A stretch of 64,000 nt of DNA from Manis javanica. Taxonomy: Eukaryota > Chordata > Mammalia > Pholidota > Manidae. The notes below the pieces were generated by a model that saw only the letters and a list, made by a program, of their open reading frames with translations, did not search any database and had not been told where the DNA came from. Position 1 is the first letter of the stretch. Each line of letters opens with the position of its first letter. The stretch covers positions 40,307,034-40,371,033 of the forward strand of contig NC_133169.1 of assembly GCF_040802235.1 (NCBI RefSeq), written 5' to 3'. The translations under genes were made by a program, and so were the position numbers. Shown here one piece after another: positions 38,001 to 50,697 of the stretch.

Positions 38001-39020
38001 CAAGACTTTTACTGTATATCAATGAATATTTGTATTATAGTGATATTGTTCTATGATAAATGAAAAATACTTTTGTTTTCAAACAATCCAAACTCCTTTC
38101 TTTAGGACTTTTATGTTATTATCCCTAATAGTGTAACTGGAACAATTTATCATTTCTCCTTTTTTCTAAGTATTATGACCTCACATTTGTGCTATTTAAA
38201 AGTCCAACATAGCCAAATAAATTTTTTAACCTTATGGGTCTAAACAGAAGAATATTAAAAATGATTCTATGTTCAATGATTGTATTGTCTTGAGATCATG
38301 TTATACACATATTTTGAACATTTTATTTATGTGTGTGAAAGAATTATTTAGGAAAATTTCAATTCCTTTGAATATGCACTTGTGTAGAGAATGCTGTTAT
38401 TATGGAATGTTCCCAAATGTTGATATTTTTATAAGAGGCACCATAATAAAATATTTTCCCCTATCGGAGTGAACATGCGTTCTTTTTCATGTGTTGTCTA
38501 TTTTAATATCAGATATCTGCTTTCAGAGTTCAAAATGTTTCCTACATTATTATTTTCTAGTACACATATATTTATTTATTCTCTATTGAAAATATCAGGA
38601 AGTGCTCCATATTTATTGGGCACCAAACTGTTTAGTAGAGACGTAATTTTTTTGAAAGGCTTATTTCTGAGAGCTTCCTGTCAATGTGAGGAGACAGACA
38701 ATGATGAATAAAAATACATATAAAAAAGAAAGAAAACCAGTGGTGATGGGTGTCTTTAAAATAAGAAAAATCTATTATTTTAGAGATTAACAAAGTATTT
38801 ATCTGAGATTGGAGGTGGACGATTGCCCCCTGTTGGGGTGACCTTGAAACCGACCCACACGGGAAGAGAAGGAGAACACAGGCTGGAGACCAGCGGGGGA
38901 GCCTCTCGGGGAACAAGGCTCGCGCGGCACAGCAGGGCGATGGGCGTCCGGGGCCCATGCGGAGAGTCTGTGCGTGGTGAGTGGCAAGAACGCACAGTGC
39001 AGACATTAGATGGCTTGGAA
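35030..39020 (+). repeat. Duplicated host segment, copy 1 (intact order)
   Basis: Blocks of this segment recur, diverged, at 44166-44430, 52373-53480, 53510-54146 (inverted) and 59536-59759. Matching landmarks: AGAGGGCACC (35038/44176), TTCTTTCAGTTTGAAA-type sequence (35125/44261), CTGCCA followed by TCTTCTAAAG (35302/52364), GGGAAATCTTAA (35619/52669) and GGAGAATCTCTGTGTGGTGA-type sequence (38960/59694). Copy 1 has the OR14 gene on the minus strand and lacks the young L1 insertions, so it serves as the unfilled reference. Confidence 0.85.
36774..37719 (-). pseudogene. Olfactory receptor pseudogene, OR14 family
   Basis: Single-exon odorant receptor, start at 37719 (MANGTFVTVFFLLGFSEVWE) and stop at 36774. 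It shows TM1 with LLIITLITLD, LQTPMYSFLKNLSLLD, the MSYDRYVAIC box, QFFCDVSSL in extracellular loop 2, KGQSRAFSRCLPHL before TM6, and LVIYSLRNKD in TM7, where the NPxxY motif has become NLVIY. FSEVWELQIVH and the loop-2 sequence resemble human OR14 members (OR14I1/OR14A16 type, from memory). Two small indels near 37310 and 37272, just after the second intracellular loop, shift the frame twice; the rest is open. Apart from these it is almost full length, so inactivation looks recent compared with the OR13G1-like copy. Confidence 0.9.
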
Positions 39021-41089
39021 GGCATTTATCACCCTATTCCAATTTTCTGGAGAAAAACCCAGAGAGGTAGCAAAATAGGAACAAGAGTGAAAAAATATGT
39101 TGATATCCTCCCTAAATTTCACAAAATTCTTTAAGACTCACAAAGCATTATTTTGGAATAGTGTTTTACCAATAGAAACATTTTACCAATAAAAACTTGA
39201 AATTCATACCTCAAAATAATTCCAATTCTTCAATCACCTGTGAAGGATTTTTTTAGATGATACCACCAAGTGCACTTGAAAGTGAAAATCTTACTCCTAA
39301 TAAAAATGATTAGTATACCACTTAAGGTCCTGGAATTAAAACAGAACTGTATCTTCTTTTGGAATTTCTCTGTCATTAGAGCATAGAGTTGTATTTCTAG
39401 TCTTCTGTGGAAGGACTGAGAAATGGCTGCTAAGGTGTGATAATTTCTTAACATGGAAAGATAAATATTTAAGCAACCAGGAAATTCATTTGCCTCCCCT
39501 TTTATTTTAAAATTGACATCGTTTTCAACATTCTTCAATCAAAATGTCTACAACAAATTATTTCTAAAGTATGTGACTAATGCTTAGAATTCCCCAAAGA
39601 AGAATGTCTTAAGAATCCTCTGAGTAGCCTTATTATATAATTACCTCTTAAGGCTTAAAGTTACAATTATGGGTATTTTCTGGAGGCATAACTGTTCACA
39701 GCCCAGAAAACATTCTGGAATGTACCATGAAGGACATGAGTCTGACCTTGGATAGAAAAATAGCAGAGTACTTAAATGGTCCCTTAATTCTGCTTATTAA
39801 TAGACTATAGGCTAGTGATTGCTACTTTATAATTGATAATAATTACTTGGGCACATGGACCCTTGGTTAAAAATGAAGATCACTGTCAGATATTGCTAAT
39901 TACTGACTCAGTGGGTCATGGCAAAGTTGGAGAACAGAATTTAGTAAGTCAAATTGGCAAATGAGATGGATCTTATGCTTTGCAAATCCTTGCTACAGAC
40001 CTAGTAATCTAACACAAAAATCAAAAGACATTTTATTCTTTATCTGGTAGTGGAACTGGATTAAATTTTAAAGAGAGAGAATTTGAAAACGAGGTGATTT
40101 GGATTTTTTTTGAAGGTTTATTTCTTTGGCTTTTAATAGGTCTTACTAGCATTAATCACTTTTAGTTATTTTATTTGAAAATACTTGTAACTACTTGAGT
40201 TATAATTAGCAAAATGCCATTGTGTACTACATAGTTCCAGGAAATTATTTTCGAAATGAAACTGAATAAAATTCCAAGCACACTATATCCACCTATCGTT
40301 ATTTTGTTAAATGGGTTTTGAGCCATGGTTATTATTTGTTTGTGTGCCAGTTACGGTTTCTGGGAACAGACACTTAGATGGAGTAGTGCTGGAAAATGTT
40401 TCTTGGGCGATTAAGAATGATGAATAGAAAAGAAAGAAAGCAAAACTAGTATTTAGAAACAATAATCTGGCCTCAAATTTTGGTCATGGCTACTGGGGAT
40501 TCATTGACTTTATAACATTTTAGCAGAATTTATATAATAAGTTCATACGGGAGATTTTTTATTTCAATCCAACTCCAACTAGATTTTCCTGTTCTTCATT
40601 TCTTCCATTTTTCATACTGACAAACTGGATCTCAAAAGTATTATTTACTGATTTTCACAGTCTTAAAATGTGCATACTGCAGTTAATCCCCAGTCACACC
40701 ACTACAATGACCAGTTTACATAAAATAGTTGAAGATTCTTTGTAGTCCTTTTTCTTTTCCTTCTACCTTAAGTATATATGTTCAAAATGCTCTGGTCAAA
40801 AGTTATGTTGAATGAATTCCTCTTAAAAAATCTATCAGCATAGCTTTGCTCTTCATCTGGCACAGTTATTTCATTTGATTCAGTCTGCATTCAATTAAAT
40901 TTTTTCTTCAACTTTGATGACTACTTTTTAATAGGTAGAAAACTAACATGCCTTCCAAAAATAATGAAAATATTTAAAAAATAACAATGATAACAATAAC
41001 AAAATATATATCACTGAAATTCAACTTCCTTCCCATCCTTTTTACTCTATTGCTAAGTATCATCCAGGAAATGAGTCTCAAGGTTTAAT
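39021..41089. other. AT-rich intergenic DNA, nothing recognised
   Basis: No gene, RNA or young repeat is visible. The sequence is low-GC, with simple A/T runs only. Confidence 0.5.
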
Positions 41090-41512
41090 GGATTATCAAC
41101 TATGTATATAATGGAATACAACCAAGACAAAAAAAAGGAATAGAACCATGTCATTTGTGACAAGGTCTATGTATGGATATGAAGTTATTACATTAAGTGA
41201 AACAAGTCAGATATAAGATTAAGTAATTCTGAAATAAGATGAATACCATATGGTTTCACTCTTACTTGTAATCTAAAAAAATTGAAAATATTAAATAAAT
41301 AAAATAAATAAAAACAATGCATAGATGCAGAGAATAGAAAACTGAATACCAGAAGGGAAGGGGTTAGGGGTGAGAAAAATGAGTGCAGGACGTCAAGTAC
41401 TGTGATAGATGGTAAATGAACTTGGAGTAATCACTGCAGTGCATACAGATATAAAATTATAAGGCTGTACAACTGAAAATTATGTAATAAAATACTTGAT
41501 TGCTCAAAACAT
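41090..41512 (+). mobile_element. Ancient L1 3' end
   Basis: Diverged match to the L1 ORF2 end and 3' UTR: AATGGAATACAACCAAGACA (41110), CATATGGTTTCACTC (41247), GGGAAGGGGTTAGGGG (41355) and AAGGCTGTACAACTGAAAAT (41461). It ends near AATAAAATAC (41487). Confidence 0.7.
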
Positions 41513-44165
41513 TTTCATGAGACATTAATCAACTCATGCCTTCATAATAATTCACCATTCCTTGTTGAGAAATTAAGTAAATATTGAACAAAGAAAATCA
41601 CAGAAGGTAAAAACCAAAAAAGGTCGAACATTTGATTATTTTTAGTGACATGCCTATCATGTATCATGAAATCAATTTTATTTGTACATTTTGTTCAAAG
41701 GAATAATTTATAATTTTATAATTTTAAATATCAAGTAGAAATAACATAAGCCTGCTTGTCTAATAAACCTAGGGAGAAAATACTCTTTGTTTACATTATA
41801 TTTAATGCTGTCAAATCAAAGTTAAACCTGTTTTTATTTTACTAACAATTTTAAAACTGGTTTTATTTACCTAAGATTACTTCAGATAATGTATACTTTA
41901 AAAATAATGGTTTAAATTCTTTATTTCTGTAAGACTTAGATACCTAATTTATGTAAATGCTCATTCATCTCTAGAAATTGTGAATATACCTTCTTTAAGA
42001 AAGTTTATAAATTAATTTAGCAACACATGTGGATAGAAAGACATCACACAGATTTAATATACATATAAGTAGACATACATAAACATGCATAAAAATGGAA
42101 ACACAGCTTTTTCTACTTTGTGTTTCCAAATTTGCAGCCATGGGTCAATAGAACTTAGTAATAGAGACTCTGGTTTCTTTGAAATAGTTCTTGTCTTTTC
42201 TCCATGTTATGTATCTTTTTCTGAATTCTGTTTCTGTCAAGTAGGAAAAATTAAGGGTACCTGTTTCCTAATATTTTCCGGAGGAGAATTTCATGTCCCT
42301 CCCTTGACCTGAAATGTAATTTTAAGGAGGCTGTGGACGAAATTTTAGGGGAGTGACCAAGAAGACATCTATGGTCTGTCTGATTCTTCCAAGAAAAAAC
42401 CAGTGGCCCAAAAATCCATATTTTCCATTCATTTTTTTTTCCTTCTCAGACGGTGGTTGGCCCTCCGGGGGAGTGTCTCTGGGTGCCTGAGAGTCCTCAC
42501 GTGAGGAGAGGCCCAGAGCTTAGGTGATGGTCAGGACTGCAGCGGGAAAGGATGCGACGGCGGGGAAAGGGTGACGGAGGAGCAGAGGTCCGAAGGGGAC
42601 TTCGCAAGGAGAGCAGGGGAACTGAGTGAGAGCTCCAAGGTGGCAGGGAGGGAAGTGGGCAAAGCCCTCGGTTGGAGGCGGGCTTCCAGGGGTCACACTG
42701 GGGGGCGTAAGTTTCCCAACGAAGCCAGTGAAACAGCAAATTGCGTTCAGCAAAATCATGCCAGTGAGGAGATGGTCAGAGCTGTCAGATCACAGAGTCA
42801 GCGGGCATTCAGACAGGGGCTCAACACAACGGAGACATTCCCACGGGCAAAGCAGGCTCAGGCTGAGATGGAAGAAAAGAAGACTTTGAACAGACGGCTT
42901 CTGCGGGACTCTGATGATCCGCTTCCAATTAGGCCAACTTCTGACCACAGAGCTCTTTACAAATACAGCTCAGAAGTGACATTATCTAGTATCATCTTGG
43001 ACACACAGACATTCCTGGGAATATTGAAGTCTTTTAAAAATTATTTTATCTTTTAAACCAGAAATAAACTTAGACAGGTACTCAAGGCATCCCCAAAGGC
43101 AGGGTACAATATTACAATTTTAACATAAATTAGTCATGGGAGTGGAAGTCAAGTAGGACAATAGCCAATAATACTCTAATTTCTTTGAGTGTTGCCAGGG
43201 GATAACTACACTTGATGTGGTAAACAGTAATATATATATTTGTCAAATCAGTATGTTGTGGGCCTGAAACCAGTCCTATATAGTATATCAACTTTATTTT
43301 GAATAAACAATGAAGCCCTCTCAAAGTCCAGAATGCCTCCCAAAGCTAGCTGCAAGGCTGAGACAACTCACAGCCTCCCCTGAGATCCGGCAAAGACTAG
43401 CAGGATGTCAGCTGCAGATGGGGCACTACTCATATTTCTCTCCAACCGTGTGATGTCCCCCAGTCTGACAATCAGTCTCCTGCACACACAGAAGCAACGC
43501 CCTGGATCCTGGTGGGAGGAAAGCAAGGCACGTTCTTAGGAGCAACAGGAAAGTAATGACTGACCAAGGACAGAGAAGATCTATGACCAGTTCCAGTGTG
43601 AGCAGTCACAGTGCAGAGAAACAGCTATGACAAGTGATTTTGTCCTGCTCATCTGAATGAGGAAAAGAAGGAAAATGGGAGAAATTTATTTTTCTTTCTC
43701 TCTCACCCAGTCAGCACAGAGACCCAGGAGATCTGACTCTGATAATAATTATTGCCGTTTGACATCTTCTGCCAGTTTTCCCAGGACGTCTTCCTCAGGC
43801 TTTGGAAGGAATGGGATTTTCTAGCCATCCCTGTTAGGGCGTCAGAAACTGCAGGAGAAGAAATATTTATCTTCCCCTCTTTCTTTTTAGTTCTTGAGTG
43901 GGAACCCTGAATAAGATAAATCATACAAGATTAACCAATGTAAGTTTTATGTATATAGGAGCCTCTCTAAATGAAATAAAGACCTGTAGAAATGGTTCAT
44001 ACTGAGAAATTTGATGCTCTAGTTGATGAAGGGGGAAACGCTGTGGAAAGGTGTGGAGGGACGAAGAGTCGGGGCTGAGTGTGGTGAGCCGTGGGACCCT
44101 TAGCAGGGCTGGCCTACTCAGACGACGCTGTGCTCCCAGTCTGTGGAGCCGACGAAGCTCCTTGC
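41513..44165. other. Intergenic DNA with a GC-richer block at 42440-43060
   Basis: Mostly AT-rich. 42440-42900 is much richer in G and C and holds a 161-codon frame (42571-43056, MTEEQRSEGDFARRAGELSE at the start) that I do not recognise; its low-complexity R/E/S-rich N-terminal half and lack of any known motif argue against a gene. 43330-43700 and 44030-44165 are also moderately GC-rich. An old LTR or retrocopied non-coding RNA is possible. No call can be supported. Confidence 0.4.
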
Positions 44166-44430
44166 CGCTGGGTACACAGAGGGCACCGCTCACATTAGGG
44201 TTTCATGATCCACTCCACAGGAAGGTCAGAAAGTCCTTTGTGCACCTGCCATTTCTCAAATTCTTTCAGTTTGAAATATTCAGCTGTTACCATTATGAGA
44301 GTATATTAACCTCTTGTAACCGTTATCCTAATGGATTTCATGTCCATTATTGATCACCACTTGAATGAATTGTAATTTTGATTATTAAAATTATAATTTT
44401 ATAATTCTTTCCATAAACAAGCTGCCACTC
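44166..44430 (+). repeat. Duplicated host segment, copy 2 part a
   Basis: Diverged counterpart of about 35030-35310. It ends at the L1-tail composite insertion; its last 16 bases (44415-44430) are the left target-site duplication. Confidence 0.8.
44415..44430 (+). repeat. Target-site duplication of the L1-tail composite, left
   Basis: AAACAAGCTGCCACTC, repeated at 52357-52372 as AAACTAGCTGCCACTC (one mismatch). The paralogous locus has a single AGCTGCCAGTC at 35300-35310 followed by the same TTCTAAAG that follows the right copy, which confirms the insertion ends. Confidence 0.85.
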
Positions 44431-47400
44431 AAACAAATACTAACAGAACTAAAGAGGGAAATAGACTGCAATGCATTCATTTTAGGAGACTTCAACACAC
44501 CACTCAACCCAAAGGATTGGTCCACTGGGCAGAAAATAAGTAACGACACACAGGCACGGAACAACACACTAGAACAGATGGACCTAACAGACATCTATAG
44601 AACTCTACATCTAAAAGCAACAGGATATACATTCTTCTCAAGTGCACATGGAATATTCTCCAGAATAGACCACATACTAGCTCACAAAAAGAGCCTCAGT
44701 AAATTCCAAAATATTGAAATTCTACCAACCAACTTTTCAAACTACAAAGATATAAAACTAGAAATAAATTCTACAAAGAAAACAAAAAGGCTCACAAACA
44801 CATGGAGGCTGAACAACATCTAAATAAAACTCTAAATAATCAATGGATGAATGAACAAATCAAAATAGAGATCAAGGAATATATAGAAACAAATGACAAC
44901 AACAACACAAAGCCCCAACTTCTGTGGGACGCAACGAAAGCAGTCTTAAGAGGAAAGTATATAGCGATGCAGGCACACTTGAAGAAGGAAGAATAATCCC
45001 AAATGAATAGTCTAACATCACAATTATCGAAACTGGAAAAAGAAGAACAAATGAGGCCTAAAGTCAGCAGAAGGAGGGACATAATAAAGACCAGAGAAGA
45101 AATAAACAAAATTGAGGAGAATAAAACAATAGCAAAAATCAATGAAACCAAGAGCTGTTTCTTTGAGAAAACAAACAAAATAGATAAGCCTCTAGCCAAA
45201 CTTATTAAGAGAAAAAGAGAATCAACACAAATCAACAGCATCAGAAATGACAACGGAAAAATCACGACAGATTCCACAGAAAGAGAAAGAATTATTAAAG
45301 ACTACTATGAAAACCTATATACCAACAAGCTGAAAACCTAGAAGAAATGGACAACTTCTTAGAAAAATAAAACGTCCCTAGACTGACTAAGGAAGAAACA
45401 CAAAAGTTAAACAAACCAATTATGAGCAAAGAAATTGAAACGGTAATCAAAAAATTACCCAAGAACAAAACCCCGAGGCCGGACGGAATTACCTCGGAAT
45501 TGTATCAGACACACAGAGAAGACATAATACTCATTCTCCTTAAATTTTTCCAAAAAATAGGAGAGGAGGGAATACTCCCAAACTCATTCTATGAAGCCAA
45601 CATCATCCTAATACCAAAACCAGGCAAAGACCCCACTAAAAAAGAAAATTACAGACCAACATCCCTGATGAATATAGATGCAAAAATACTCAATAAAATA
45701 TTAGCAAAAAGAATTCAAGAGCATATCAAAAGGATCATACACCATAACCAAGTGAGATTCATCCCAGGGATGGAAGGATGGTACAACATTCAAAAATCCA
45801 TCAACATCATCCACCACATCAACAAAAAGAAAGACAAAAACCACGTGATCATCTCCATAGATGCTGATAAAAACTCTCAGCAAAATGGGAATAGAGGGCA
45901 AGTACCTCAACATAATAAAGGCCATATATGATAAAAACAGAGCCAACATTATACTGAACAGCGAGAAGCTGAAAGCATTTCCTCTGAGATTGGGAACCAA
46001 ACAGGGATGCCCACTCTCCCCACTGTTACTTAACATAGTACTAGAGGTCCTAGCAACGGCTATCAGACAAAGCAAAGAAATACAAGGAATCCAGATTGGT
46101 AAAAAAGAAGTTTAACTGTCACTATTTGCAGATGATATGATATTGTACATAAAAAACCCTAAAGACTCCACTCCAAAACTACTAGAAATGATAACGGAAT
46201 ATAGCAAAGTTGCAGGATACAAAATTAACACACAGAAATCTGTATCTTTCCTATACACTAACAATGAACCAATAGAAAGAGAAATCAGGAAAACAACACC
46301 ATTCACAATTGCATCAAGAAGAATAAAATAACTAGGAATAAACCTAACCAAAGAAGTGAAAGACTTATACTCTGAAAACTACAAGTCACTCTTAAGAGAA
46401 ATTAAATAGGACACTAACAAATGGAAACTCATCCCATGCTCATGGCTAGGAAGAATTAATATCATCAAAATGGCCATCCTGCCCAAAGCAATATACAGAT
46501 TTGATGCAATCCCTCTCAAATTACCAGCAACATTCTTCAATGAACTGGAACAAATAATTCAGAAATTCATATGGAAACACCAAAGACCCTGAATACCTAA
46601 AGCAATCCTGAGAAAGAAGAATAAAGTATGGGGGATCTCACTCCCCAACTTCAAGCTCTACTGCAAAGCCATAGTAATCAAACAATTTGGTACTGACACA
46701 AGAACAGAGCCACAGACCAGTGGAACAGATTAGAGACTAGAGACATGAACCCAAACATACACCGTCAATTAATATTTGATTAAGGAGCCATGGACATACA
46801 ATGGCGAACTGACAGTCTCTTCAAAAGATGGTGCTGGAAAAACTGGACAGCTGCATGTATGAGAATGAAACTGGACCACTGTCTAACCCCATACACAAAA
46901 GTAAATTCAAGAAGAATCAAAGACCTGAATGTAAGTCATGAAACCATAAAACTCTTAGAAAAAACATAGGCAAAAACCTTTTAGACATAAACATGAGTGA
47001 CATCTTCTTGAACATGTCTCCCCGGGCAAGGAAAACAACAGCAAAAATGAACAAGTGGGACTATATTAAGCTGAAAAGCTTCTGTACAGCAAAAGACACC
47101 ATCAATAGAACAAAAAGGAAACCTACAGTATGGGAGAATATATTTGAAAATGACAGATCCAATAAAGGCTTGACTTCCAGAATATATAAAGAGCTCACAC
47201 GCCTCTACAAACAAAAACAAATAACCCAATTAAAAAATGGGCAGGCGAACTGAACGGGCAGTTCTCCAAAAAAGAAATACAGATGTCCAACAGACACATG
47301 AAAAGATGCTCCACATCGCTAATTATCAGAGAAATGCAAATTAAAACTACAATGAGGTATCACCTCACACCAGTAAGGATGGCTGCCATCCAAAAGACAA

Positions 47401-48200
47401 ACAACAACAAATGTTGGCGAGGCTGTGGAGAAAGGGGAACCCTCCTACACTGCTGGTGGGAATGTAAATTAGTTCAACCATTGTGGAAAGCAGTTTGGAG
47501 GTTCATCAAAATGCTCAAAACAGACCTACCATTTGACCCAGGAATTCCACTCCTAGGAATTTACCCTAAGAACGCAGCAGTCAAGTTTGAGAAAGACAGA
47601 TGCACCTCTATGTTTATCACAGCTGTATTTACAATAGCCAAGAATTGGAAGCAACCTTAATGTCCATCGGTAGATGAATGGATAAAGAAGATGTGGTATA
47701 TATACACAATGGAATACTACTCAGCCATAAGAAGTGGAAAAATCCTACCATTTGCAGCAACATGGATGGAGCTGGAGAGTATTATGCTCAGTGAAATAAG
47801 CCAAGTGGACAAAGAGAAATACCAAATGATTTCACTCATCTGAGTATAAAAACAAAGGAAAAACTGAAGGAACAAAACAGCAGCGGAATTACAGAACCCA
47901 AAATGTACTAACAGGTACCAAAGGGAAAGGAACTGGGGAGGATGGGTGGGCAGGGAGGGATAAGGGGGGAGAAGAAGAAAGGGGGTATTAAGATTAGAAT
48001 GCATGGGGGGAGGGAGAAAGGGGAGGGCTGTACAACACAGAGAGGACAAGTAGTGATTCTACAACATTTTGCTATGCTGATGGACAGTGACTGCAATGTG
48101 GTTTTCAGGGGAGACCTGGTATAGGGGAGAGCATAGTAAACATAGTATTCTTCATGCAAGTGTAGATTAAAGATTTAAAATAAAGAAATAAATAAAGAAA
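44431..48200 (+). mobile_element. L1-4: 5'-truncated LINE-1 with ERV tail
   Basis: Begins inside the ORF2 endonuclease (KQILTELKREIDCNAFILGD) and runs to the 3' end. Reverse transcriptase pieces lie at 45422-45931 and 45861-46115, with [12 protein letters not shown] and, in the next frame, [10 protein letters not shown] at about 46125. The end of ORF2 is at 47283-47660 with [18 protein letters not shown], and the G-rich 3' UTR at 47850-48160. There are many stops and frameshifts. Close in sequence to L1-2 and shares its 3' end type. It joins ERV tail B at 48201 through an AATAAA-rich A tract. Confidence 0.93.
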
Positions 48201-50018
48201 AGGGGGATTACTTCTTGATAGGATAAAACTATTGTAAATCAAAGATTAATGCATGCTTTAAATATCTTTAATTTTGATCACTTAAAGGGTTTCAGATGAT
48301 CGGCTATGGAGGTACTCTTTTCTGATAATATTCCTTTTTCTTAATAAAAAAAAAAAGCAGCTCCTGTGTGGTGGCCTCCAATGAGTTCTACACAGTGGTA
48401 TAGAGGGCATGTCAAAGTGTGGGCAAAGGGTCTGTTTGTTTTTATGCAGAAGATCAAGGCCTAGCTTGGCTACCCAGAAAATGAACTACGATACGATAGG
48501 AGGTGGAGCTTCCAGCATCAGCGCTCTCTGGAGGACTCGTGCCGGGGGATGATCATCAAAAAGCCTCCACAGAGGTCCGGGCGATGCTGCGGTTGTGGCT
48601 GCATCCATCCCACCATTTCCTGGACTTGCCATTGGAATGAGGAGGGAGATGTCTAGGCTGGCCTGTGCATACAGTGAGAGAACGAATTTGAGTGGATCTG
48701 TACTGTTGGAACTCAATCAGGAGTTGGGAGGGGTGCAAGTTGTAGCGCTCTAAGATCTTACCACTATAGACTATCTACAGTTAAAAGAACATATGGGATG
48801 TGAACAGATCCCAGAAATGGGTTGCTTTAATTTGTCTGATTTCTCTCAGACTGTTCAAGTACAATTGGACAATATCCATCATATCATAGACAAATTTTCA
48901 CACATGCCTAGGGTGCCTAAATGGTTTTCTTGGCTTCACTGGAGATGGATGGTAATTATAGATTTCCTTTGTTTATGTCACCGTATTCCTATTATGTTAA
49001 TATGCATGCGCAATTTAGTTAGTAGTTTAAAACCTATACATGCTTAAGTAACTCTATAAGAAGATATGTCAAAGAAATAATCAATCCTCCCATGTTTTCT
49101 TCGATATCCTACCTCTATAGCTTTTCTTCTTCCTTCCTAATTACAACCCTTAAATAGAATTCGTGCCTCATATCGAATTTACCAAGTATCATAATTCCTC
49201 CAGGTGGTAAAGATACCTCGAGACAAGTGCTGGGCATAGTAGCCACAGGGCATAAATCTAAAAAGAAGTAAAAAGCTAACCCTTTCAAACAATATGTCTT
49301 CTCTCTCACTTACCAACTTAATATTTCCCTGTATGGCCCCGGAAGATGACTGGTTAGCCAGAGACGGGTAAGATTACTCAAGGGAGGAACAACCTAAGAC
49401 AGGCACAGTTGCAGGGGGGCCATCAGGTGAGAAATTGGGGAACAACAGTAGTGAAGCTTAGAACCTTACTCGCCCCCTTGTTTTGAGAGAAAGCTTCTGC
49501 ATCCATGGATGTTTTATTGCTCTTTTGTAGCTCGGATCAGCACATAGTCCACAGGCACACACCTGATCATCTACAATTGCTCTCTTACAACACTAAACTA
49601 TGTTTTCTACCTTTATCTTGCATCTACTTACCACTGCAGTATTTTATTAAAAATAATAATAATAATAATAATAATAAAGTGAGAAATGTGGGATCCACAT
49701 ATAAATCAAGTATAAAAATCAAACGAATATTCATATTTGACCTGATTGTTCATAATTCATAACACGTGATCAAAACCGAAAGTTTCTGTGATGAATGCCC
49801 TTGTACTGTTCATCATGTAAGAACTTATTCACTATGTAAGAATTCGTTCATCATGTAAGAACTTGTTCATTATGCTTCAGAAGATTAGAGACTGATGAGT
49901 ATTAGGCTTGAGATGGATTAATGATTGTGCATTGAGCATTGACTCCCCTATACGGAATTTTATTGTTGTTAACAACCATTTGATCAATAAATATGAGGGA
50001 TGACCTCTCAAAAAAAAA
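48201..50018 (+). mobile_element. ERV-derived tail B fused to L1-4
   Basis: Same layout as tail A: spacer (48201-48357), env-derived region (about 48358-49045), purine tract, LTR start TGTGGGATCC at 49687, AATAAA at 49986-49991 and poly-A at 50011-50018. An AAT microsatellite (about 49652-49677) precedes the purine tract. Env part broken; fossil. Confidence 0.87.
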
Positions 50019-50697
50019 TGCTCAAAACAGACTTACCATTTGACCCAGGAATTCTACTCCTAGGAATTTACCCTAAGAACTCAGCAATCAAGTTTGAGAA
50101 AGACAGATGCATCCCTATGTTTATCGCAGCACTATTTACAATAGCCAAAAATTGGAAGCAACCTAAATGTCCATCGGTAGATGAATGGGTAAAGAAGATG
50201 TGGTACATATACACAATGGAATACTACTCAGCCATAAGAAAATGGTAAATCCTACCATTTGCAGCAACATGGATGGAGCTGGAGGGTATTATGCTCAGCG
50301 AAATAAGCCAAGCGGAGAAAGAGAAATACCAAATGATTTCACTCATCTGTGGAGTACAAGAAGAATGGAAAAACTGAAGGAACAAAACAGCAGCAGAATC
50401 ACAGAACTCAAGAATGGACTAACAGGTACCAAAGGGAAAGGGACTGGGGAGGATGGGTGGGTAGGGAGGGATAAGGGGGGGAAGGAAGTAGGGGGGTATT
50501 AAGATTAGCATGCATAATGGGGGGTGGGAGAAAGGGGAGAGCTGTACAACACAGAGAAGACAAGTTGTGATTCTACAAAATTTGCTATGCTGATGGAAAG
50601 TGACTGTAATGTGGTTTATAGGGGGGACCTAGTATAGGGGAGAGCCTAGTAAACATAATATTCAACATGTAAGTGTAGATTAATGATAAAAAAAAAA
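50019..50697 (+). mobile_element. L1-5: short 5'-truncated LINE-1 with ERV tail
   Basis: About 670 bases of L1 3' end: the last part of ORF2 ([20 protein letters not shown] onward) and the G-rich 3' UTR, ending GTGTAGATTAATGATAAAA. It starts exactly in the poly-A of tail B. Its end lacks the AATAAA of the tail-free L1s and passes through about ten A directly into tail C. Confidence 0.92.

Noticed and set aside
42571-43056. 161-codon frame as a gene
   Set aside because: No recognisable domain, R/E/S-rich low-complexity half, no splice or paralogue evidence; the GC-rich composition alone explains the open frame.
49652-49677. AAT tract as a CRISPR-like or satellite array
   Set aside because: A simple trinucleotide microsatellite, also present in shorter form in tails A, C and D at the same place.
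50019-50697. L1-5 as the direct continuation of L1-4
   Set aside because: It repeats ORF2-end and 3' UTR sequence already present in L1-4 and follows a poly-A; it is a separate copy with a different tail type.
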